From Parapristionchus giblindavisi (Eukaryota; Nematoda; Chromadorea; Rhabditida; Diplogasteridae), in NCBI GenBank assembly GCA_943737045.1, contig CALSFV010000013.1, positions 93,501 through 157,500 of the forward strand: 64,000 bases of DNA, written 5' to 3'. The position numbers were made by a program, and so were the translations under genes. The notes beneath the pieces were generated by a model, which did not search any database, had not been told where the DNA came from, and was given only the letters and a program-made list of their open reading frames with translations. This document shows positions 1 through 11,913 of this stretch, piece after piece. How positions within the stretch are numbered: position 1 is the first letter of the stretch; each line of letters starts with the position of its first letter.

Positions 1-60
1 GAAAGAGAAGCTAAAATCAATCGACCTTTCTATGAACGATGGACTGATATATTTGGATAA
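1..60 (+). CDS. C-terminal end of a + strand gene (partial)
   Basis: Frame 1 reads 19 codons from the window edge and stops at a TAA at 58-60. The peptide is charged and aromatic (it ends RPFYERWTDIFG), which looks like real coding sequence. The rest of the gene lies outside the window. I do not recognise the family. It would be convergent with the GalNAc-transferase gene that ends at 551. Confidence 0.35.
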   Translation, partial: EREAKINRPFYERWTDIFG

Positions 61-550
61 TCCATATCTACGTCTATTTTCAATTTTCATCTCCAATTGA
101 TTGATTCATATTAATTGATTTCTGTAAGCATTATGTATCTCGATAGAATCGTGTCTTTTATTCAACCAATAAAATATGATCAATATCGTCTAATAAAATC
201 ATTTCATAATATTGTTTGTTCCTTATGCATATTTATGGATTGTAACTTCATTTTTATGTATTTATAGTTCCGCATCTTTAGGATATTCTATTGTACTGAT
301 AAATATGTACAATAAACACAGTTACTAAGATCATTGATAAAGGAAGAATGAATGATAAGAAATGATCATTGTAACATCAAAACATAGAGAACACTCACTG
401 CTCTATCTAGGTTGGTTTCGTATATGCAATACAACAGTAAATAAGTTTTATTAAATATATTTTATCACAAGTGATACCCTTATTGTTCACAATCGATTAG
501 TTAAATACAGTAACCATAATATCATAACAATTCTATAATATTCAAATCAT
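61..550. other. Convergent intergenic spacer
   Basis: This is AT-rich sequence between two convergent stop codons. It has AATAAA-like signals on the + strand near 167 and 204, and TTTATT (the reverse-strand signal) near 446. I see no lectin-like coding sequence on the minus strand here that would extend the neighbouring GalNAc-transferase. Confidence 0.4.
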
Positions 551-3135
551 TTACAATTCATCGTGTTTCTTGGGAAGAAGATCAGGATAAACATTCTCAA
601 CGAACCATTTCATGTCCTTGCATCTACAATTATCGATTGATTTGATTAATTATCGATCGATTATATTGAATAATCGATTGACTTACTTGAGATTATCTCT
701 CAATTCGATTCTATCTCCAATATCTCCAAAGTCCATTCCTTTTGAGTTGGCTCGAGTCTTGTAGTATTTGTCCTGAAGAAAGATTTTCAATCATTACTAC
801 GAATACAAATATCATTTCTTTTTATTTATTAGAATAAACAAAAGTTTTTTACCTTGAACTCTCCGAGCCAAGTTTCAGCAACACGAACAGAGTTGTACAG
901 ATTAGTGTCCATTCCAGCCTGAATTATAGAAATAATAGACAGTCCATGATAGAGATCGTTGCCTATCTACCGTACCTTTCCCTTGTATGGTCTCCACATA
1001 CGGAAAACGTGACCGATTCTGGAGCAAGGAGCGACGAGAAGACGTCCTCCACACATCCATACCTGGAGTGGAAGATTTATCATGATACTCATCCAGATAT
1101 ACGCAGTGAAATGAATGATACTCACTCTGAGAGACAATTCGATATTCTCAGCTCCCCAAATCTCCATACCCTCATCGTATTCTCCAATCTCCTTGAAGTA
1201 ATCTCTCTTGATAGCGAGAAGACCACCAGACATTGCAGGAGACCTAAAGAGATACAGTAATCAATCAATAATTAGATCTGAGTGGATACAACGACTCAAT
1301 TGATAATGACATACTTGAAGGGCTTGACGTTGTTCTCGGGAAGATCAAAGTAAGACCAAGGAAGGTAATCCCACTTGAAGGTAAGACCTTAATGATGATA
1401 CTCAGTCATCTACGCAGTCAATCAATATCATACCCCAATCGAATCCTCCCTTAGAGATCATAGCTCCGGAATAATCGAAAGTGGCAGGGTGAATGAGATC
1501 GACAATGGGGAGGACAACACTAAAATATAGTTTTTAATAATTTAATAATTAATTATTTAGTGTGTTCTCGAATAAGATCTCTCATATTCAGTTCATATCT
1601 GTTGTATAAATGTATACAAACCTCTTAGGATCTTCCTTGATAGGTTGAAGAAGAGGAGGAAGCCAATTATTTGATACTTCACAATGAGAATCAAAGAAGA
1701 CAAGAACATCAGCTGTAGCCAGACGAGCAGCACGAACCTAAACATTATCATATTTAGTACTTACATTATCTTAACCACTAAATGTTAAGTGTTACGGACC
1801 TTAGCCTTAATAAGTCCAAGACGGTACTCTTGTCTCTTGATGGTAAGCTTAGACTCATCCCATCCAGCGATCTTGGCATATCTGTAAATTGACTGCGTAA
1901 ATGGAATCAGGCTGAGTATCATACTCGGAAATCTTCTCGTGAATCTTGCATTCTTGCTCTGAAGCGTCATCGAAGAGAACGATCTGCTTGAGAAGATCAG
2001 CAGGAGTGTGATCGAAGATACCCTGAATGAAAAAATATGATACTCAGTCAAGATACAAAGCTAAATCCACTGCCTGAGTATCACACCTGGATCATTCTGA
2101 GAAGGACAGATAGTGCTTCATTGTGAAAGATGACGACAACGGATACGGAGAACTTGGCATCGTATGTCTCCTTGAGACATCTGAAATTAGCTGCGTAGAT
2201 GAAGAAAGGAAGGGAATATCTTATTCTCTGGCTGAGTATCTTGTTTTGGGTACTGGACCCACTTCCACTTTCACTTACAAATGGAAAGAACCGGACGATC
2301 AGCTCAAATTAGCTATTCATATGGAGAATTATGTAGGGTGGAATAGCTAACATTAGACATGTATGGACAAAGATCAAAGATCAAAGATGAATTCTTACAA
2401 TTCATGAGCCTTGTTTCCGATGTCTCTCTTTGGTCCGATCTTATCAGAAGCAATCATATCAAAGGCGAATTTCTTCTCTCCCCATGTCTTTCTTTCCTGA
2501 ATAAATCGATGAATCAGGTAGATCAAATATTCAATCAATAGATCAAAAATGAATTGCAGACCTTCTCTTCCTCAGATAGTTCCTTAACATTTGAGGTTGA
2601 ATTGCATCCATTATTGTTCACTTTAGACCAAGCAGCCAAACTGAAAAACAAATCTTATAATATCTTTATTCCCGATCTCTTTCATTGATTCATTATTCCA
2701 TTCAAAAGCGGTCAATGGCCCCATCTCACTATAAGAGTAGCCTTGGACGATTTCACTTCACTTAAAATCTCTCCCTCTCCTTCTCCTCCCTCTCCCTCTC
2801 TTTCTCCTCCCTCTCCCTCTTCTTCTTCTCCCTCTCCCTCTCCTCCCTCCATCCTTCCTCTCATCTCCTTACTCTCGTCTCATCTCGATCCATCTACATT
2901 GATCAAGGACACAATTCATGTCAAAAGAGAAAGTACTACATGATCGCTCTCATTATTTTGTCCCAAATTAAAATCATTTCTTGATCAATCAATAAGGAAT
3001 ATCGTACTCAACGTAAGGATCGACATGTTTGCAGTACGGTAGTTTAGGCATTTCTTCTTCTTTCTTTGCTTCTTCTTCAGCATAGACTGCTACACCGATA
3101 AAGATTGTAAGACAAAACACCCATAAGGGTGACAT
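551..3135 (-). CDS. Polypeptide N-acetylgalactosaminyltransferase (GT27 family), without a lectin domain
   Basis: The enzyme transfers GalNAc from UDP-GalNAc to Ser/Thr and starts mucin-type O-glycosylation in the Golgi. At least ten exons read on the minus strand. The start (3133-3135) opens with a hydrophobic segment, [19 protein letters not shown], followed by EEE-rich sequence. Family motifs follow in order: [19 protein letters not shown] (about 2400-2500), [16 protein letters not shown] (about 2100-2160), the metal-binding DSH in [15 protein letters not shown] (about 1680), [33 protein letters not shown], and [11 protein letters not shown] (about 1150). The catalytic domain ends in [20 protein letters not shown] and a TAA stop at 551-553. 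Most family members have a ricin-type lectin domain after this point. None is visible, although a GTAAAT donor-like sequence overlaps the stop. The first intron holds a (CTCCCT)n tract on the + strand. Family assignment is firm; the subfamily is not. Confidence 0.88.
2760..2860. repeat. (CTCCCT)n-like pyrimidine tract in intron
   Basis: Imperfect CTCCCT/CTTCTC repeat on the + strand, within an intron of the minus-strand GalNAc-transferase gene. The open frame across it (Ser-Pro repeats) is an effect of the repeat, not a gene. Confidence 0.8.
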
Positions 3136-4090
3136 CCTGAACGAAGATCAAACATTACGATTGGATTAAGAGAAAACATTCTCAAATTCGAGAAATAATT
3201 CAGATAGATTTTCCGATAAGTATGAAAGATTAATGGAAAAAAATCGTTGAGCGAGCAATGCTTATTCTTTACAGATTATATTTTCTCTGGATAGAGTACT
3301 GTAGATATGATAGAGTGGTAGATAGAGACTATCGAGATAGTTTATACAGTAATGATTGACTTTGATTGACTTCTAACTATAATGATAAGTTGAATTTGAA
3401 TAAGTATACGTGGACTAGTGATGAATATAAGAAGATATAGATATAATATGAAGAGAAGGAAAAGTCTCCAAGTGGAACATTCTAGAGAATGAAAGAGAGA
3501 CCGGTTTATTGTGAGAGACGAAGAGAGAATAGAGAATGGGAGGAGTTGTATTCAACTCCTTATATATCTCATTCAATCAACCTCGATAGAAGTTTCTGGA
3601 GATGGGAAAAGAAGCAAAGATACCGGTCAAAACAACTTTCGTAGACGATAGTTGAAGCCACTTTCATTAGAGATCAATACACAAAGATTACTGTATATAT
3701 AATGCACTGTCTGAACTGAACATTTTTGTATTTCTACATTTGATATATTCTATATTTCATCAAAATAGTAAGTTGCAGATTCAAGATATTTTACGAACAG
3801 AATTTATGCAAGAGACTGAATGAAAGCACTGACGATTTTTATTTACCATCATTACATACACATTTATTTATTTATTTAATTTATTTATTTATCATTTATT
3901 GTTAGTTGTGTATGTATTTATCTGTAGACTCATATCACAAATAGAATTATCTCAAACGAGTATCGTTTATCAGAAAAAACGGTTGGTTGATGTTTTCTTT
4001 TCCTTCTATTGAACGCATCAAATAATAGAATTGAGATAATCTTGGGTGAATCTGAAAAGATCAAAGATCAATCTTCATCTTAGACTCCGC
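3136..4090. other. Upstream region of the GalNAc-transferase gene
   Basis: No gene is visible between the GalNAc-transferase start and the phosphatase stop. The region is AT-rich, with a run of TTTATT repeats near 3862-3895. It should hold the transferase promoter, but I see no specific site. Confidence 0.4.
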
Positions 4091-5902
4091 CTACTTTTCA
4101 TGTTCTCTCCCAATTGGAATGATCTTAAGTGATCTATAATATTCTAGAAGTACTTGATGAACATAACAATATTGTTCATCTGTCTAAAACATTCAAATCT
4201 TCTTCATTATCCAATTAAACTTCATCACCTGTACACTAGCTGATCTCTGTTTTCTAATATTCTCAAGAACTTCTCCAAGTGATTCAGGTATACAACCATG
4301 GATGGCTGCATCTCTCACATACTAAATAATCAATATTATTATATTCTATTTAATGAGACTCCGCCCACATCTATCATAACTACTGATCCTGTACGACCAA
4401 TTCCAGCTGAACAATGAATAACAGTAGGAACACTGAAATAGAATGACTCCGCTCCTTCATAAACTCCACCCACTTACATTTCAGTTTTAGATGCTTCAAT
4501 TAATCTAATTATACCAAGATCAGCCTTTGGTACTCCACGATCTGGCCATTCCAACCATTGATAATGTTGAACTCTTTGAACTAACTGAAGTTGATAGTGT
4601 AGTTTATGTGTACGATAATTGTTAGACTCCGCCTACTTTTTCATCTTTGAATATATGAAGACATCTGACAGTGATACGTGCTTCACTTTGAACATTATTC
4701 ATATCGAGCTACAAATCATTTCATTCACAAGGTATAATTTAACTTTTAACAAGATCGAATGTTTTGTCATTTTTACAAATGCGAAAGAATGTGCATCATA
4801 CCATTTTTTCGCTAATATATTTAACAAGATATCCATCATACATCTTCTCTGGATTATCAGCCATTGGAAAGTATCGATCACATTTCTTCATATTCTACAG
4901 TAATCATCATTTAGCTGCTTAGTTGCTCACTGAGTATCATACCCTCTCCTCGAAATCACATAACATCACAATTGATCGAACTTTCTCTTGAACAATCATA
5001 TGCCAGAAATCCCCAAATGTCGTTTCCAGAGGACCCTAAAAATTTCGCTGCGTAGATAGAGATGAAAAGGTTGAGTATCATATTTCGCTGTATAGATAGA
5101 CTGAGTATCATCATACTTGAGTACAAATGAATCTTCTTTCATTAGAAGGAATGGAAACCCAATTGGCATGAATATAATCAGTTTTCCAATCTTTGAGAAT
5201 AACTCGTGAACTATCCAAACATGCGACATCCTAGAATAAAGATGATTACAGTAGATGGGAAGTACCGTATCTTACTTTGTATCGATTGGTTTTAGATGTG
5301 ATATTAGCAATAAATGCTCTGGTTTCATTTGGTTTATTATATCTGAAAGTAATCAGATGTATTACTGTATATGTTGATTACTAAATCTACCGTTTATGTC
5401 TTTCAAAATCTTCCTTCAGTCCAGTGATTCCCTTTCTATATGTAGCAGATGCAAACAAATTGATCTACAATGAAATGTATGATACTCAAGCAAGTCTACG
5501 CAGACAAAGTTACAGCAGTCTTGTCCCTTTTTGAGTATAGACATCGTTTAACCCTCTTTTCCGATGCTCGAGATCTGGAATCATGATACTCAGTAGCAAT
5601 AACATCAACGTAATCAATCATGATACTCAGTCATCATATCTACGCAGTTAAACTCACGATGATGTGTCTCTTTCAGAATCCTTTGCTCTTGAATCTTCTT
5701 GTTGTACTCTCTAAAGATCTATTACTATTGATTAAATAATAATTAAAATACTGACCCTTCTTCTGGAAGTCTTATCTTTTCTTGAAAAAGAATTATTTTT
5801 GATAGAATAATCCTTTATTTCCTTTTCTTTCTCTCGATTTCTCTTTCCAGTCTTATCATTTATCGTCTTCTTACGAAATATTGAACCAAAATCGAAGGGC
5901 AT
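4091..5902 (-). CDS. Classical protein tyrosine phosphatase, single cytosolic domain
   Basis: It removes phosphate from phosphotyrosine in proteins. The start at 5900-5902 gives MPFDFGSIFRKK and a basic N-terminal region of about 50 residues with no signal peptide, suggesting a cytosolic enzyme. The PTP domain then reads in order: NETRAFIANITSKTNRYKDV, a DYIHANWVSIP segment near the pTyr loop, FICTQGPLETTFGDFWHMI (about 5000-5120), the WPD loop WPDRGVP (about 4529-4549), and the catalytic P-loop HCSAGIGRTG (about 4388-4416) with the nucleophilic Cys and Arg. It ends EQYCYVHQVLLEYYRSLKI and stops at 4091-4093. Key catalytic residues are present, so it should be active. It resembles the nematode-expanded single-domain PTPs. 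Several introns carry the TGATACTCAG/CTGCGTAGAT words described in the findings. Confidence 0.88.
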
Positions 5903-6172
5903 TCAAGATGAAGAAAAGATGGAGAGAGGAGGAGGAGGAGTCGACCGTACACGATTAAGATAATAACAGTGAATGAAATGATCAAATGTTGTCACATCTT
6001 TGGATGTATGATAAATTAAATTACATTGAATATTGAAAAAGAAGGAGAATGGATATTTTGTATCATTTCTTTGGATTATTCCTTATTTTACGTGTTTTTC
6101 TTTGAAGAACAATTAAGAAGAACATAAATTATTTATCTTTTAACATTTCAATCTTTGATCTTCATCTTCAAA
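5903..6172. other. Intergenic spacer
   Basis: AT-rich sequence between the phosphatase start and the stop of the next minus-strand gene. It includes a short GGAGGA run near 5925-5940. I see nothing else. Confidence 0.4.
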
Positions 6173-7325
6173 TTATTCCAAGTCCTTCAATGTGTCAGTA
6201 TTGCACAGATCTGTGTCACAGCAGACTCTGAAATTTATTCTTTGATCTTTGGAATGAATCAATAGTCTTTGATCTTTGGAATCAATCAATAGTCTTTGAT
6301 CTTTGGAATCAATCAATAGTCTTTGATCTTTGGAATCAATCAATAGTCTTTGATCTTTGGAATCAATCAATAGTCTTTGATCTTTGGAATGAATCAATAG
6401 TCTTTGATCTTTGGAATCAATCAATAGTCTTTGATCTTTGGAATGAATCAATAGTCTTTGATCTTTGGAATCAATCAATAGTCTTTGATCTTTGGAATCA
6501 ATCAATAGTCTTTGATCTTTGGAATCAATCAATAGTCTTTGATCTTTGGAATCAATCAATAGTCTTTGATCTTTGGAATGAATCAATAGTCTTTGATCTT
6601 TGGAATCAATCAATAGTCTTTGATCTTTGGAATCAATCAATAGTCTTTGATCTTTGGAATCAATCAATAATGACCTGGTGGGACAACCAACGAACATAAA
6701 TTTGATGGGATCTTCTTTACATGATTGAAGACCCAAAGTATTCATACAACCTGAATCAATCAAAATGGAATAAATAAAGGAATTTCGGAGGGATAATTGT
6801 ATTCTGGATAAATAAATGTTTTATTTCTTACACCATGGATCAAGAAATTAAGTAGTAAAATCATATTTCGTTTGGAATTGAACAAATAATAAATAGAGCC
6901 TTTTATTTTTTTATTTAGTCATTGTTTCAATGAATATTTTCTAACTAATTGTAAGAACCTTTAGCCAATGAACATCCTCTTGCAACTGAAGTACTTCTAG
7001 CTTCTTTCATTATTCCATCATAGAATTGATATCTAGCCACCTTCAATCAATTATCGATTTATTAATCATCCCTCATATCGATTACCTGACAGAATGATCC
7101 CTGTGGACAATCGATCGTTCTTGTAATTCGGGTCTGAAACGGAATTCATGAATACGGTAGGCATAGATTACGGTATACATAGACATCGTCACATTCCTTT
7201 CCAATGCAGTGATAACATTGAAGAGAATGAGAAGATGCTGTAATTATCGATTGAAAAAAGTGTTTATAAATTGAATGAAACTTACTAATAAATGTAGAAA
7301 AGACTAGAAGAAAGAAAGTATTCAT
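6173..7325 (-). CDS. Ly6/uPAR-type three-finger secreted or GPI-type protein
   Basis: The family forms small disulfide-rich extracellular folds. The start at 7323-7325 gives a signal-like MNTFFLLVFSTFI. Later exons give LQCYHCIGKECDD (the classic LxCYxC opening), TIDCPQGSFCQ, VARYQFYDGIMKEARSTSV ending in RGCSLAK, GCMNTLGLQSCKEDPIK, and the closing VCCDTDLCN, the CCxxDxCN signature of the Ly6 fold. It stops at 6173-6175 just after the signature, so no C-terminal hydrophobic GPI tail is seen in this model. The last intron consists largely of a 27-bp minisatellite that is open in the coding frame on both sides (see findings). The fold call is strong; ligand and function are unknown. Confidence 0.75.
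6236..6668. repeat. 27-bp minisatellite, about 16 copies
   Basis: The + strand unit is close to CTTTGATCTTTGGAATCAATC followed by AATAGT. It is nearly perfect, with a recurring C/G variant (AATCAATC versus AATGAATC). It lies in the last intron of the Ly6-type gene. On the minus strand each copy would encode nine residues around LLIDSKDQR or LLIHSKDQR with no stop. Confidence 0.92.
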
Positions 7326-7554
7326 GATAGTATTGATGACTTTTGAATGAATCTTTCTCACTTTTCTATCCCTTATATTACTTTCATTTCCTATGTATCT
7401 TTTCTGTTATATCCGTCATCGAATCATTCCTCACTCTTTTTGATTATCTACTTTTCATATGTATTTCTATTCCTCCTCTGATTGTTTCAATTTAACAACA
7501 AAAATAATTTTTATAAGGATTTATTTACATATTTCTTTTCTAATTATTAATTGT

Positions 7555-9370
7555 TTATTTTGTCATTCGTACAATTCGTGATAACTTAACAATAGTAGCA
7601 GAAGGTGCTAATGGAAGTATCAAATCATCTAAATTCTTTGGTTCATCTAAATCTTCATTTGTTTCTTCATCATCATCATCTTTATTATCATCATTTGATT
7701 TATCATCTTCTTTATCTTCATCTTTTTTATCATTATCTTCCTCTTTTTTCTCTTTTATCTCATTTATTATATCTCCTACTACTTCATCTTCTATATCATC
7801 TTTCAATTTCTTCACGATATTTCGCACTTTGTCCAGATTCTCCTGAAGAGCAAGATTTGATCTTTGATCTTTTCAAATTATAAATTTAAAAGTACTACAT
7901 TAAATAACTGTATTATTTATCTCTTTCAGACACAAAAGAAGCATAGACAAACATGTTTTTATTGTCGAAAGTGACAATCCGAACAACTGGAAAGTACCTA
8001 TGTCAACCAATTATTGTTTGTAAATAACTCCATAGGAACTTCCAGAACAATTCATAAGTAGAATAACAATAGAGAAGAGAGATAAGGAAGTGGATTATGA
8101 AATAGAAAAGAAAACAATAATAGAACACAAGGAGTTCATTCGAAAAGATATTTGTATTTAGAGTAAATATCAGAAGTACCATACAAGCTTAATTTTAACA
8201 ATAAGCTGAATATTTTCTCAAAATAAATTTCATAAGGAGTGAACCCTTTGCTGAAAACGGAACCGATCTTGTAGAGAGAAATGAAGAGAAAGTAAGGAAT
8301 GTAGTGGAACTTTGAAAGTAAGATAAGAGAAAGAAGAGAACTAGAGACAAGAGACATAGGATGATCAATATTGAAACCACCCTTGTTCTGAACTCATCTA
8401 TCACTCAAAACTCAATACGATCATCGATTTCTAGAGAACAAATTGTACCACGTGCAATATTACACACTTATTTTATAGATTAATGGTTCGTTAAAAATCG
8501 ATTTTTGGCAGTTAAAATAGAAATTCAACTTCCTGCTCGCTAAAAAAATGCAATCCGCGAAAATTCGCTGTCGGAAAGTCAGAATTTAAATTCCCTCACC
8601 TCTTCGCGCGCGCGAATTCAAGTTTCGTGGTTCTATTTCGACTTTCCGGGTATTTTTTTAACGGGTGGAAAGTCGCCGTTTTACGGGTTTTCACTATTTT
8701 TAACGAGCCATAAAAGACTTACTAAGAAAGGTGATATGACATTTCGGGAAAATTTTTGGGAAAATAGCAAATGGGAAAAATCAAAATGGGAAAGCCAAAC
8801 GAGAAAACACTCTTTGGGAAAGTAAATCTCGGAAAAGGACTTTTCGGAAATTCAGTACCGGAATAGGATGCCTCGGAAAAATTTTCCTTGTTCAAAACAT
8901 GATGCTTGTCGATATTATAGCAATATCAAAAACTTTCCGAAATGTCCTTTTCCGAAAATTCGTTTCCCAAACGGTATTTTCTAAATTTTTCCCGAAATGT
9001 CTTATCACACTGAGAAAGACACGAATGAATTGATGTGACATTGTGTGACATTTGAAATTTTGCTCATACTAGAAATTTCGATGATCTTTCAGAAAATAGT
9101 TATTTTTATTATTAAAATGGAAGGAATGAAAGAAAAATGTACAGATTAATAAAACTAATTTAAACTAATGAGAATAATTTTTTTGATTCGTTTCAGATGA
9201 ATACTTTTTGGTTTATTCGGTATTATGACGTCATGTACATAGATATGTAATAAATATGTTACCTCTGGATCATTTTCATCATCGTCGAGATATTCTTCGA
9301 AAACTCCTTGAATGACAATGACAACCACTATGAAGATTACTAAGAAGAGACATACTAATTGTGTAAACAC
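7555..9370 (-). CDS. Small single-pass membrane protein with acidic tail, copy A (5' exon not found)
   Basis: Two exons are clear. 9263-9370 encodes a long hydrophobic segment (LVCLFLVIFIVVVIVIQGVF) and then an acidic stretch. 7555-7842 encodes ENLDKVRNIVKKLKDDIEDE, a charged helix, a highly acidic low-complexity tail (KKDEDKEDDKSNDDN and similar), and the end IVKLSRIVRMTK. Both splice phases are 0 with good AG/GT signals. It is a paralogue of the gene at 10803-11403: TM segment, QG(V/I)FE, then (K/E)VRxxI and an amphipathic acidic helix. The family is not recognised. The intron between the exons holds two short inverted-repeat elements. The first coding exon, with the start codon, was not located. 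Confidence 0.55.
8484..8710. mobile_element. MITE family A, copy 1 (diverged), TAA target duplication
   Basis: The ends are inverted copies (TGGTTCGTTAAAAAT and ATTTTTAACGAGCCA) flanked by TAA at 8481-8483 and 8711-8713. The inside shares the CGCGCGCGAATTCAA and GGAAAGTCGCCGTTTT segments with the copies near 38 and 40 kb. A 3-bp TAA duplication fits PIF/Harbinger-like non-autonomous elements. Confidence 0.7.
8731..9008. mobile_element. Short inverted-repeat element (MITE-like)
   Basis: The ends GTGATATGACATTTCGGGAA and the reverse complement of TTCCCGAAATGTCTTATCAC match with one or two differences. The inside is rich in GGGAAA/TTTCCG words. There is no ORF and no clear target duplication. 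It lies 20 bp from the preceding element. Confidence 0.65.
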
Positions 9371-10802
9371 CTGCAATTTATTTATTGTTTAATCAATTAC
9401 TTTTTATTAAAGATTTTTCTTATTTCTCTCAAACAAAGCATGATCTAACAAAGATTGACTATGAATATGAAACATATTTAATGGATATTTAAACTTCATG
9501 TATACATACTGCAGTATATTATAAAATATTTTTTTCTGATTTACTTTTTCCTTAACTGAAAACATATGCATATGCAATAAATACTATTCAGGTTATTCAA
9601 TTCTCCAAACATTAAATAAAACACGTTCTATCATCTAATAACTGTTCATTTTCTATTAAAAAGAAACATAGTGACATTGTTGAAAGAGTGAGACACAGAT
9701 ATGGTTTTTCAATCGATCGATCTAATCGATACTTCCGTTGTTTAGCGTCAAATGATTGAATTGAGTATATTTCGATTCAATTTCGTCATAGATTTTATCT
9801 ATTGGTTCATTAAAAGGAGTACAAACATAACCACAATACCATCATAGATGGAACACAATTAATCAAGATCTATAATGATGACACAATCAATCAATACATT
9901 ATTAAATCAATCAATAACAGATCCCATTATTTTTAATCTATTGAGAATCTTACAGAGACGAGATGACCTTAGATTATCGATTTAAACAATCACTACATTT
10001 ATCAACAGATTTCATGCATTATCATGAAAGTATTCTAAAACAAAATTAAACCGAAATTCGTTATTAATTAATCGATATTCATTAAATCGATATTGCGTTG
10101 ATTTATCTCATTGTCAGATCACTTTTTTGTAAAATGGTCCAATTTCATGTTCGACCAGGACAATAATGAAAAGCATTCGAATGGCATAAGAGTGGACTAA
10201 CCGAAGTTCCGTCTCCTCTCATATCGTGGATGTCCTTGATTAGTCTATTCTTCTATTGAATGAACAAACGAATGGAGAATAGAAGATAAGATGAAGATAT
10301 AAGAGAATCAGATGATGATACTATGGATGGAATAGGAGATGATGAACGAACAAATGAGGGAGAGGGAGGGGAGGAGAGGGAGAGAGAAGGAGAGGGAGGG
10401 ATGTATAACAAGTTTGTATGATCTTTATCTTTAAAGAACGAAGTGAAGAAGGAGAGGGACAGGGAGGTAGAGGGACACAGAAGGGAAGAGGGGGAGAGAG
10501 AGGAATAAGGAGTAGAGGGAGAGGGAGAGGGGGAATAAGGAGAAGTAGAGGTAGAGGGAGAGGGGGAATAAGGAGAAGTAGAGGTAGATAGATAGAAGGA
10601 TAGAGATACATGCACAGTACATAAGATATAATAGAGTAAAAAGAGAAAAGGAAGTCCCTCTTCTCGAGGTCACAAATGATAGATATCTTTGTATCTTTCT
10701 TACTTTTCAAAAACTGTTTTCATGGTTCCATTCATTTATTAATTCAATATATACATATACTAATCAATATGATTCTGATCACTCAAATTCATTCTTCTTA
10801 AT
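9371..10802. other. Spacer between the two paralogous membrane-protein genes
   Basis: AT-rich; it should hold the missing 5' exon and promoter of copy A. A (GGGAGA)n-like purine tract runs from about 10345 to 10590 on the + strand. Overlapping Ser-Pro ORFs there come from the repeat. Confidence 0.5.
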
Positions 10803-11403
10803 CTATGTAAAGACGTCAAATTTTGCATTGTTTCTGCTTGATCTTTGATCTCCTCGGCTATTTCTTCAACTATTTCTTCTCTTAAATCATCTCCCATCTT
10901 CTCAATCATATCACGAACTTCTTCCATTTGTCCCTGATATCGAGTGAATTATTGATTGATGGGCAGATCATCGATAGATTCTAATATCAATTACTTATAT
11001 GATGGTCTGCTAAGAGTTTTCGTACTTATTTATTTAGATGCATTTGAGAAGAAGAAAAAGAAAATGATTATATGATAATATGATTTGTTTGTTTGTTTGA
11101 TTGTTGTGTATATGAATGATACCTGATTGTGATTATGTCGAACTAATTCAAATATTCCTTGAATTACCAATACGATTATGATAATGATAAGAATCGATAG
11201 ACAAAGAACACGAGAAAATGACTGAAATATTTAAATAAATCATTAAAATAATAATAGATTAAGATCGATTTTGTGTGTGTTTGAACTGAAATCTAATGAA
11301 AGAATCGATGAAAGAACGATAATAGTCAATGTATATAATAGAAGAATAATTGAATCAAGATGAACTTTACACAATTCAAATAACATACCGAGGTATTGGA
11401 CAT
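10803..11403 (-). CDS. Small single-pass membrane protein with acidic helix, copy B
   Basis: The model has three exons joined in phase 0: a start at 11401-11403 encoding MSNTS, an exon at about 11127-11222 with a hydrophobic segment (RVLCLSILIIIIIVLVIQGI) and then FELVRHNHNQ, and a last exon encoding GQMEEVRDMIEKMGDDLREE and a further acidic helix to the stop at 10803-10805. The protein has about 82 residues. It is paralogous to the gene at 7555-9370 but lacks the long Asp/Glu/Lys tail. The family is not recognised. A short N-terminus before the TM segment and a charged cytosolic helix are inferred from sequence only. Confidence 0.6.
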
Positions 11404-11913
11404 ACTTATGATGTATGATGATAGAGGTACAGGGAGGACTAGAGGTAGAGGGAGAGATTCAAGAGGGAAAGGTAGAGGAAGAGATTCGAGAGGGAGAAGG
11501 ACAGATGAAGAATCAATCGGATTATTCCAGATAGTCAATCAATAATATGAATGATTGGAAGAACTTAAAGGTATTGAACATGTTCAATCGTTCTCTATTT
11601 GACTTCAATATTTTTCCTCCCACTCTTTTCTCCCTTGAGAAAGAACATGTATTTACTCTTTTATTATACTTCATAAACACTTTCTCTTTCTCTATTCACA
11701 ATTGTTTGTCAATATCTTTTATGAATAACGGTACACGATGTAAATAAATAAAGTGAGAAAAATACAATTTATAATCACGAAAATTATTAGATTAAGTGTT
11801 ATTTACAACAAAATGGAATAAAAAGTGTAAGATATGATATTTGTAACATGTTTCATTATGATTTCATTTGAAATACGTCAATGAATAAGATACAATTATA
11901 TATTGAATAGATA

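Noticed and set aside
6236..6668. CRISPR-like array of 27-bp repeats
   Set aside because: The repeats are directly adjacent with no unique spacers, in a eukaryotic intron; it is a minisatellite.
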